DNA of 64,000 nucleotides from Lepraria neglecta (Eukaryota; Ascomycota; Lecanoromycetes; Lecanorales; Stereocaulaceae). The notes beneath the pieces were generated by a model, which saw only the letters and a list, made by a program, of their open reading frames with translations, did not search any database and was not told the DNA's origin. The position numbers were made by a program, and so were the translations under genes. Below, piece after piece: positions 55,962 through 64,000 of this stretch (positions are counted from its first letter, which is position 1; every line of letters begins with the position of its first letter). The DNA lies in assembly GCA_033220425.1 (NCBI GenBank), contig CM065650.1, positions 4,650,001-4,714,000 on the forward strand. The letters run 5' to 3'.

Positions 55962-56555
55962 CTATTCAGCATCGTTGTAAGCGCGAAGGCGCCCTGTGAG
56001 TGTCCTCTTCAGCACATTGTTAACACTTTTCCTGAGCATTCCTGGAGCAACTTCGTCTGACCACACATTGGCATCGATTTTGAGCTGGGCCAGCTCTGGT
56101 TCCCTGATTTCACAATCGGTGGTATACGTAGAAGCTCTAGCTAGAGAAAATATGTCATAGCGGGCAGTCTGAACATCACTATAAAGTTTGGTTTGAGGGA
56201 TCACGATGGACATATTGAACCTTAGATGCCTGATGCTTGATACATCGTTCTCTTGGAGACCCTCGATCCACCTCTGGAATCGGTCCCAGTGCTCAGAGGC
56301 ACCGAAAAGTGTATTGTGCTTTAACTTGACATAGAACATGCACGTCCGGTAGAAGATACTGCGAGAATCTTGGCATAGTTGACGCGAAGAACACAGTAGA
56401 GCTAAGTCTTTAATGTCGAATGCGGAGTTGATGTGGACTACATTCGGCAAGATCATCCGTATACTGCATCGCGGAGCTCTGGTGGCAGGTCGAGAAAGCG
56501 AAAGCTTGGGCTTCCGAGCGGGCTTTGCAGTAAAGAGCTGATCGGTACCGAGCAC
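55962..56555 (-). CDS. Uncharacterised fungal protein, possibly one exon of a LPAELR/F-box-like gene
   Basis: The open frame of about 197 codons has no ATG at its head, and a CGAACAG acceptor just upstream suggests a spliced first exon I could not find; the first internal ATG gives MILPNVVHINSAFDIKD. The content ALLCSSRQLCQDSRSIFYRT, YVKLKHNTLFGASEHWDRFQ and SSIRHLRFNMSIVIP resembles the body of fungal proteins that start with an LPAELR motif (compare the two broken genes at 14.5-16.4 kb, which have a distant C-R-Q-L...Y pattern). Codon use looks protein-like and the frame has no interruption. It may be partial. Confidence 0.5.
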   Translation of the reverse strand: MLGTDQLFTAKPARKPKLSLSRPATRAPRCSIRMILPNVVHINSAFDIKDLALLCSSRQLCQDSRSIFYRTCMFYVKLKHNTLFGASEHWDRFQRWIEGLQENDVSSIRHLRFNMSIVIPQTKLYSDVQTARYDIFSLARASTYTTDCEIREPELAQLKIDANVWSDEVAPGMLRKSVNNVLKRTLTGRLRAYNDAE

Positions 56556-57521
56556 TGCATATTTCCCTGTTCGTGAAGTAGATATGAAGTAGATAGGTGA
56601 ACAGAATTCGACGGAGATAGTTGGTAGGATGGGAGATATCCTGTTCTAATTCTCAGCGTTTCTCGTTCAAATCTTGTATGTCAAGAGCTGACAGAATTTT
56701 TATATGCTAACAGACTTTGCTACCATGGTACCGGAACATTGGCGAAGTACTTTCTCAATACCTTTTTGTTGGGTTAGTACCACAACCGTTAATTACTCAA
56801 TTTTTCATAGTCATATCTTATAGTTTATGGCGAAATGTAGCCCGCATACTCACCTGAGTCTCGAAAAAGTTGTGTAAAAATGCATATACTTCTTCCTTCG
56901 CCAAATATCGACCGCATGTACTGATGTCAATGCAAAGTCTCGGGCGAATCGACTTTTAAAGATAGTCGACATCGATCTGGGACATCGATCCCACTAGTGG
57001 GAACGGGCTTGATCAAGACATCACGGATTGTATAGGCTAGGGACGCACTGTGTCGGCCAATTGACAGCCAATCTCCAGGTATAGCGTACTTCCTTTTAGC
57101 CAGCGGAACGTTCGCTCTTAAGGGTGTGGTCTCTGGGGGAGTGCACTAATGGTCATTTACGGTACTTAGTAGTATGCATGTGCTATTTGATAAGCTAGCG
57201 AGTAGCTCCTGATGGATAGTCATTTCAATAATGTGAGCGAGGCACTTGACACGCCCTGACACTCGCAATGCTATCCTAATGAAGCTGGCGTGAGTTGGGG
57301 GTGTTGATGGGCAGAGAGCTTGAAGAAAGCTGCGGGCTGACGTAATATCCGGGGTCCACCAATCATCAGGATGCTTGGCCTGGTGTGTCCCTGAGCTCAA
57401 TTGTTCTCAAGCTTGAACGTCTTGCACATCCTCCGCTTATGTATGATTACCTTACTTGATCTCATAGCGTGCTCAAGCTATTGCAGTCGAGGTACATCGC
57501 ATTGCTCATTAGAAGCTGTCG
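56556..57521. other. Intergenic region of about 1 kb
   Basis: Relatively A+T-rich, with several TATA-like strings. A possible first exon of the gene at 55962-56555 may be hidden here. I see no complete gene. Confidence 0.45.
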
Positions 57522-60500
57522 ATGTCCGAATACGCCCAGTACTCCAATCATATGCCGCCTGAAGATTCCCAATCAGCAGACACTCCTCCAGCACTGGAGC
57601 CTGACAGCCCCAACAGTCGCAGGCCGCTGGTCTCGCTCGCATGTCGGATGAATGCACTCTCTCAATCCTTTCCTGCGGGCCTTCTTCAAGAGCCCTCTAC
57701 CCTCACAGTGCGATCCAGTCAACAACTATGTGAGAAGCTGCCTGAGACGCCCCTTGTGCCCGACTACGAAAGGAATGGGGGATGCTACGAATATCGCTCT
57801 GACATGATCATAGATCCTCCTTGTCCCTACAACAGAATCCCTCCTTACGGCCAAAGACCGCGAAACCAACGCTACCTATGTGGAACTGGCAGCCTCCGAA
57901 GACTTCCTTGCCAGCCATGTCCTCCGCATCTCAGGCACAACCGGTCCTGGCAGCAATGTGCGAGATAGTAGAGGAAAGGCGAAGCAATTCAATACCGTGA
58001 ACGGGCGAACTGTCGTGGTGAAAGAGTCATTCGTATATAGCAATAAAGGTATGCCTCTTTAAGTGCAGGCGTTGGAGCGCGCTGGACTGACATGTTAAAA
58101 ATAGGGTTCAGAAACCTCAACCAAGCACAGTTACTCAGTGATCAGATCTACTATCCTGACAGCCTCGATACGCAGCAATGGCTCGTCTACTACATCTCAA
58201 GACCTCTAATCGGCTCCTACGAACCAATCAAGATCACGCCAGCCATCCTTCCGAACTTGGTCAAAGGCCTGAGATCCTCAAAAGATACCGCCAACGAAAA
58301 CGCAGATGGGTATGCAGATTCTCTCTCTTCTTCAGGCTCTAAGAAGGATGTCAAATCGTTCAATGAGCTTCTCAACAACTTCCCCATGATCGCGCGCCAA
58401 ATGCAGCCTGGCTTGGAAAAGGTGTTCAAAGACTTCCAGAAGGACATACGTGATCGGCCAGTCGCTCCTTCGCGGAGAAGCTCCATCTACTCCAGACGAT
58501 CCTCGACAGCTTCTACTTCCTCCAAAAGCAATGGGTCAATACACAGCAAATACTCGAACGGGCATGCCGCCGCGCCCTCTGTGACAACATTACGTGTTGA
58601 CGAGGAGGAAGACTACCTGCGAAAGATATTGGAGACCGCGGTGACTGCGGCCATTGATCTATTCCAGCAAGTTGACAAGCAGCAACTATCTCTACTTGGA
58701 GCTACGACCGACCTTACAGGACCTAAGGTGGAGCGCCTTATCGAGCGTTATGTCACAGAACAGTTGCATGACTCGAATCTTTTTCCGATGATTCGCAACA
58801 CCAGAAGATTGGAAGACCAAGAGCTTGAGTCCCGCATCCATGGCATGCAACATATCGACATTGCTCAGGTTGGGATCGAGATAGAAGGTGGTCGCAAAGG
58901 CAAAGAGCAGCTCGTGAGCAGGCTCGCAAGAGGCGTCGAAGAATTCCGGCAACTTGGCGTCGCTGGCAGCCCCCAGCAAATGTTGGAAATCCTTTTGACA
59001 ACACAGAAGGTAGTGACCAGTGACGAGCCTGCTCGCAAGGACATCCAAAGAAGCGGCGATGACAATCAAGGCTCGGGAGAATCAGAAAAGGCCCCTTCAA
59101 CGATGACGATGAATGCTGATACCCTTGTATCGCTACTGCTTGTGGTGGTCATTCGCTCCCAAGTACGGCATCTCCAGGCTCGGCTTACATATATGCGCAA
59201 CTTCATCTTTGTCGACGATGTCGAGAGCGGCGAAACGGGATACGCGCTTAGCACGTTTGAAGCAGTGCTCTCATATCTGGTATCTGATTCTGGCGGCTTG
59301 AGGAAAGCCAGCAGAAGGAATAAAAGATTATGGCAAGCTACAAAGGAGGGCGACGTGCAGGAGATCAAGACAATGCTTGACCCTAGAAATGAGTCCAGCG
59401 AACCTGGAGAAGGCAGCCAGCAAATGCAGGATGAGGTGGATGAGCAGGCGGTTGTGGATGATGAGCCCGACACTTATGACGAACAATCAGTGGATAGGGA
59501 TGATGGTGACCTAATAAGCACCCATGCTTCAAAAGAGCCGACTGAAGATGGATATGTATCGGAAGGCTCAACCTTGGCCCATGTATTTCCATTCCAGGCT
59601 GCTGCACCTGCTGCACCCACCCGCAAAGGGAAGCGGGTCTCAATGGATATGCGGAGCTTTTCGATTTCTTCTGAGCATTCATTCATATCCCGTACGACCA
59701 CGCTTGATTCAAGATCGAGTGGCATTGACGGCGATACATCCATTGAAACATTGACGCAAACGCAAGACACCGAAGGCGATTCGATACTCATGATGGCTGT
59801 GGAAGCACGACAGCCCGGGGCTCTAGACTATCTGTTATCTCTTGAAGAATATTTTTCTACCAAGTCTGTTCTGGAAGACTCCAATAAAGAGGGCACGACT
59901 CTCCTAAGTGCTGCTGTCCAATTAGCCCACGCCGAGCTCATTGAGATACTGCTACGTCGCATATTTCAGGCAAGGGACCAACAGGAGATATCGAACTACT
60001 TCGCAAGAGCAGATATTCGTGGCCGGACGGTAGCTCATTACCTTTTCAATGCACCGTATTTGATTCCGAGGTTTTGCGACATCCTCCCTTGGAGGAAAAA
60101 AGACAAGAACGGCCAGACACCTTTGCTGGCGTTGTGTAGGTCCTACGATCATCCAGAATACTCGGAGATGGTCAACGACTCGCTGCAGTTCGCAACTCAT
60201 GAGCAAGGCGATGGGCAACCTCTGCATCTCGATGACCATGTTGACGCCAAAGGCAATACATTACTCCACGTCGTCAATGATCCTTCGCTAGCTGTACGAA
60301 TCCTCAGGCATTGTGACTCCGATGCGAACGCGACTAACGACAAGCACTTTACACCCTTGATGGTAGCTAGCAAGTATGGCCGAATGGATATGGTCAGAGC
60401 ACTCTTCGGCGACAAGAGAGTTGATATTCTTGCTAGAGAATCAAGAGGCATGACGGCTGTGGAGCTGGCAAAAGACGACGAGATTCGAAACCGTATTGAT

Positions 60501-61698
60501 GACATGATGCTCGTCTCCAATGTGCCTGCGCCCGATGGCCGAGTCACTGCCGTAGTCCGGTCTTTCTTTGTTGAAGATGCTTCAATACGTCTGATCATCA
60601 AATCGGCCGTCCGTAATGACAATGGTATGATTGGTGTGACTACTTGCAGGAGATCGTTGACAGACTTTGAGAACCTGGCAAAATGGCTTGCCCTCGAACA
60701 TCCTGCTTCATGGTTTCCATCAATTTTCAACTTTCGATCACCATTCCAAATACCCTCGAGACCGTCGAGGGCAGTGCTGCAGGATATTCAAGTGCGCCTT
60801 GACAAGTTTTTGAAGATTATGCTTGCCCATTCAACATTCTCGACACACGAGTTGGTGTGGGAGTTCATCCTCTTCCCCGAAATCCAGCCAGATATGATGG
60901 CAGAGCGGAGCAGGAAGAAGGCCGAGATCAGGAATGAGAATATTAGAGAGGACTACGAACCGGTGGAGGATGTTCGGGAGGTTTCGACTTTCGCAGAGCA
61001 TGCACGGGAATCCATCCGAAGCGTCAATTATTCGACCAAGAGCGTGATACGGAGATCTACCAGTATCCTTGTTGGGGTGTCAAGTACGTTTCCCATTCTT
61101 TGAATAACCTGTATCTCTTGCTAACAATGCTGCAGACCTCTCCATCGCCCTCGAGCTTTGTGCCAAGACCTTCGCGACGTTACCCTATCTCCCGACTCCA
61201 CATGTCCAGGCTCTCGGACGCTTCGCTACTTGCGCTCAATTGCTTCCCTCCGACCCGTACAAGTTCTTCCACCAAGACATGCAAGCCATCTTCTCTACCA
61301 TTTTCGCCATCCTCTCCTCCCTAGCTCGCCCTCACTCCCTGATCAACTCCATCGTAAATATACAGAAAGCCATCGACCGTCATGACTCCTCCCTCCGCCG
61401 CTCTGACCGATGGCCACTCGGGCTTCTTGACGAAACACGCAAAGGCATTCACGCGGATGCACAGGAAAAAGCAGAGAAGTGTAGGGAAGAGTTGAGGACT
61501 GTAGGTTGTGAGCTGCGGTATACGCAGCAGACTGTTGCTGGCGAATTGGCAGGATGGCAAGAGCTGCATGCTAAGCTTGGTAAAAGAGCTATCAGGGCGT
61601 TAGCTGAGCGAATGGTAGTCAGGGAAAAGGATCGACTAGAGAGCATGAAGAGGGCTGTAAGGGCAGTGGTGGAACTGAAGAACGCACGAGGGCTCTGA
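57522..61698 (+). CDS. VPS9-ankyrin-PX protein resembling yeast Vrl1
   Basis: Four exons (57522-57707, 57814-58048, 58105-61083, 61136-61698) give about 1320 residues; the first splice is the least certain. The order of parts is an N-terminal conserved region (LLVPTTESLL, SEDFLASHVLRIS, LDTQQWLVYYISRPLIGSYE), a VPS9-type Rab5 exchange region (MNADTLVSLLLVVVIRSQVR, HLQARLTYMRNFIF, about residues 330-530), an acidic linker, ankyrin-like repeats (about 690-940, including GNTLLHVVNDPSLAVRILRH and TPLMVASKYGRMDMVRALFG), a PX domain (about 950-1060, FFVEDASIRLIIKSAV, RRSLTDFENLAKWLALEHP) and a helical tail that could be a BAR-like dimer part. Yeast Vrl1 has this order and works with the SNX-BAR protein Vin1 on endosomes. 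Function here is inferred from that match. Confidence 0.85.
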
Positions 61699-62122
61699 AT
61701 ATCCTACTTTCTGGCCTCGACGCCATGTTTCAACCGCATCTCTATGGCGGCGTCTCTTCGAGATTCTTGGAGTTTATTCGGTGTACTTGGAATAAGATAC
61801 CCCGGCCACGCTTACCATTTATTGTACTCTTGCAACAATTTACAAATAATCTAACGTTTGCATGCTCTGGATTTGCAGTTCTGATTTGGCAAATATTACT
61901 GGTTAGTTTTGAAATCAGTGATGGAATTGATATGCAACTGTTAAAATTAATGCATACCTATCTCTTAGGTAAGTTATGGACAGATGTCTGAAAAAACGGC
62001 TGATTGTCTATGTAGAGTCTCATCAAGGAACGGAAGGAAGGGCAAAGGATACCATGATTGCAAATATCGATTCGAATAAGTGCCTACAAACGCCACAACT
62101 CCAGTTTCTTGCCCTCATTAAG
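61699..62122. other. Intergenic region between convergent genes
   Basis: About 420 bases, A+T-rich in the middle. I see nothing recognisable. Confidence 0.5.
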
Positions 62123-63031
62123 TCATTTCTTCGCCAACCCAGTCCAAGCAACCATCTCAAAGCCCACCTTACCGCATTCTCCTCGTCTCATGTGCTCACT
62201 TCCACCCTTCATAACCTCCAAAAAACCCTCCTCCATCTTCTCCTTCTCCCCTGCCGTCCAACCACTACCGACCATCAACCTCAGTGTCTCACATATCCTA
62301 TTCGCTGCTTCCTCTATGGACGGCCACCAAGCATGACCTAGCACATCACTCTCGCTCACATCTCTGAACCCTCCATCTCTGAGCGTCTGCGCGAGCTTTC
62401 CTGGTACTACCCATGCCTCCAGGGAAGGAAACTCAGTAGGCTCACTGTCTGGCCTGACGATCTTCTCGACCTCATGCAATAGCGGCACCGAGCCTACGGA
62501 CTTCCATGTCGTTAATGCTGCTACGCCTCCTGGCTTAAGGGTGCGGTAAAGCTCAGAGGCGCCTTTCACTGGATCGGGGAAAGCAAAGATTCCGAGGGAG
62601 GTAAATGAGGCGTCGAAGGTGTTGTCTTCGAATTTGAGTTCCATGCCGTTCATCACGTCCGTGTCGACGAGTTTACCATCAGTAGCCCAATCGGGATGCG
62701 AGGAGATGAGAGCGCGGTTGGCTTCGATGAAATCTTTGCTGAGGTCTACCGCTGAGATATGCACTTCGCTGTGCTCCGTGATTGTCTTGTTACGCATGCA
62801 TTGGATTGTTAAGACAGCTGGACCGCATGCATTGTCAAGAATACGCAAAGGTTGGCTCGAAGGTGGGAGATGTGGCGTCACGAGGGAGATTAGGTGGCCG
62901 GCGAGGATGATGTTGCAGCCGCCTGTGCGGTCGTTGTATGTTTTGGCTAGGTCGCCTTCGAATATGGAGGCATGGTGGCTTTGCATGTGGGTTGTTTGGT
63001 GTTTGTGCATCGTGTCTGTGTGGGTTGACAT
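62123..63031 (-). CDS. SAM-dependent class I methyltransferase
   Basis: An intronless gene encodes 302 residues from ATG 63031 (MSTHTDTMHKHQTTHMQSHH). Motif I is ILDNACGPAVLTIQC, followed by HISAVDLSKDFIEANR (acidic residue contacting SAM ribose), DTDVMNGMELKFEDNTFDAS, TSLGIFAFPDP and YRTLKPGGVAALTTW, the standard order of the Methyltransf_11/25 fold. The substrate is unknown; such proteins in fungi often act on small molecules. The nearby genes (Vrl1-like, aldo-keto reductase) give no hint of a metabolite cluster. The N-terminus is unusually rich in histidine and threonine. The coding strand goes from C-rich to G-rich along the gene. Confidence 0.88.
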   Translation of the reverse strand: MSTHTDTMHKHQTTHMQSHHASIFEGDLAKTYNDRTGGCNIILAGHLISLVTPHLPPSSQPLRILDNACGPAVLTIQCMRNKTITEHSEVHISAVDLSKDFIEANRALISSHPDWATDGKLVDTDVMNGMELKFEDNTFDASFTSLGIFAFPDPVKGASELYRTLKPGGVAALTTWKSVGSVPLLHEVEKIVRPDSEPTEFPSLEAWVVPGKLAQTLRDGGFRDVSESDVLGHAWWPSIEEAANRICETLRLMVGSGWTAGEKEKMEEGFLEVMKGGSEHMRRGECGKVGFEMVAWTGLAKK

Positions 63032-63482
63032 GGTTGGTGGTAGGGGGTCGTGCGTATTTCTATGAAATATATGACGAAGATTGAGAGAGATTATACGGAT
63101 TGAAGGATTATATGTAGTTCTAAGTCAAATACTTGATTCTTTGAGGATTCAGTGGCTTGGAAAGACGGGATGTGAGGGATTCTTTATATTAATATTTTTG
63201 CGAAGGAGCGGAACCTTGTCGGAGACTTTGGAGCAATGTGTCCGAGCTGCTCGGGATTTGGTGACTAACATGTAAGCAGTACATCTCGGCCGCAACATAT
63301 AAGCACTAGAGCATCGAGATCGATCTCGCAAACAATTCGGATACATATGCCTGGTAGTTGGAAAGGGCACTCAAGCTCAGACTGGCTACGCCCACTTTGG
63401 CAACTTTGCGTAAACGAATCGCATGAGCTTCATTCATCGTGGTATCATACAGAAGGCCCCATCAGTCATGAATCATAGGCAC
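63032..63482. other. Intergenic spacer
   Basis: About 450 bases between two minus-strand genes: promoter of the methyltransferase gene and 3' flank of the aldo-keto reductase gene. I see no RNA gene. Confidence 0.5.
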
Positions 63483-63978
63483 CTACTCATCATCCCCAAA
63501 GAAAACCTTGACGGGCAGCCAGCCGTCGCCACAAACCTTGAATCGATCCGTCAATCCATCCAACTTCTGCATCTCCTCCGTCGACAGACCCCAGCCATCC
63601 AGCTCGAAATTCTTCTCGATCCTCGCTTGAGTGACGCTCTTAGGTATGACAGACCAATCCTTCTGCAGCCCCCACATCAGTAACACCTGCTGGGGTGTCT
63701 TGCCTTTCGCTTCTGCCACCTTCAACAGTGTGGGGTCCTTGTATAGTGGCGAGTTTGTGGAGCCGAGGCAGGAGTAAGCGGTCGAATGTATACCTTTTTC
63801 TTTGTTGTATGCGACTAGCTTGGGTGAAGGGCTATTGGGATGGAGCTCGATTTGGTTGACGGCTGGGACTGTTTTGCAGGAAGGGTCGGCGAGGAGCTTT
63901 TCGAGGTTCTTGATTCCGAAGTTGGAGACGCCGATATTCTTGACTTTGCCGGTTGCGGGGAGCTTCTGCATCTCTTGC
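63483..63978 (-). CDS. Aldo-keto reductase, 3' exon (cut by window end)
   Basis: This is the last exon of an NADPH-dependent aldo-keto reductase; the acceptor CCACAG lies at 63979-63984 and the rest of the gene is beyond the window. The visible 165 residues include QEMQKLPATGKVKNIGVSNF, VNQIELHPNSPSPKLVAYNK, TAYSCLGSTNSPLYKDPTLL, TPQQVLLMWGLQKDWSVIPK and QARIEKNFELDGWGLSTEEM, all standard for the C-terminal half, including the cofactor-binding S-V-I-P-K-S-V segment. The catalytic Tyr and Lys would be in the missing part. The gene ends VKVFFGDDE. Substrate cannot be told. Confidence 0.9.
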
Positions 63979-64000
63979 CTGTGGATTGGTAAGTACGGAC

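Noticed and set aside
1-64000. A biosynthetic gene cluster or CRISPR array
   Set aside because: No polyketide synthase, peptide synthetase or terpene cyclase motif and no regular direct repeats were seen; the oxidase, methyltransferase and reductase are scattered among housekeeping genes.

Overview
This window is nuclear DNA of a filamentous ascomycete (Pezizomycotina; a Dothideomycete is my best guess, by inference only). The support is direct: most genes carry short GT-AG introns of about 50-80 bases with CTAAC/CTGAC-like branch sites, genes lie on both strands with short spacers, and several proteins belong to fungus-restricted families (BRE4-like, fungal rhodopsin-domain receptors, HET-domain genes, fructosyl amine oxidase). 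I saw no rRNA, tRNA, CRISPR array, bacterial operon or recognisable intact transposon.

Layout. (1) 0.1-9.6 kb: two related five-exon genes in inverted orientation (99-1548 minus, 7892-9588 plus) flank a BRE4-like membrane protein gene. Both encode proteins with the same intron-split six-cysteine cluster, and I do not recognise the family. (2) 9.7-16.4 kb: an unknown coiled-coil protein, a rhodopsin-domain membrane protein, and two tandem broken copies of a small fungal LPAELR-type gene. (3) 16.6-42.0 kb: a conserved block with a Sir2-type deacetylase, a frame-broken kynurenine formamidase, a LYR-like protein with a duplicated C-terminus, the ubiquitin E2 variant MMS2, the Golgi/endosome scaffold MON2, a peptidase inhibitor I78, a Pro/Gln-rich conserved protein, a NIP30-family nuclear protein, an HExxH zincin-like protein, mitochondrial stomatin-like protein SLP2 head-to-head with mitoribosomal uS11m, a broken HET gene, a PPPDE isopeptidase and the OLA1 ATPase. 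(4) 42.6-56.6 kb: a more accessory stretch with a fructosyl amine oxidase, a second broken HET gene, a sugar transporter broken by two stops and a frameshift, an apparently intact MACPF-like protein, and two predicted secreted proteins. (5) 57.5-64 kb: a VPS9-ankyrin-PX protein resembling yeast Vrl1, a SAM methyltransferase, and the 3' part of an aldo-keto reductase cut by the window end.

The genes do not form one pathway. Local themes are mitochondrial function (SLP2 with uS11m sharing a 205-base divergent promoter; LYR-like protein), endosome/Golgi traffic (MON2, Vrl1-like), chromatin/DNA damage (Sir2, MMS2), and surface or self/non-self functions in the accessory parts (HET genes, receptor, secreted proteins, MACPF-like).

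The best candidate for something undescribed is the inverted pair of six-cysteine proteins around the BRE4-like gene. Other strong observations are a C-terminal duplication in the LYR-like gene cut short by a stop while its reading frame continues into the 3' flank, a mitochondrial-presequence-like open frame directly upstream of the OLA1 start, and a repeated switch from C-rich to G-rich coding strand within single genes. Exon models were spliced by eye and need transcript support.
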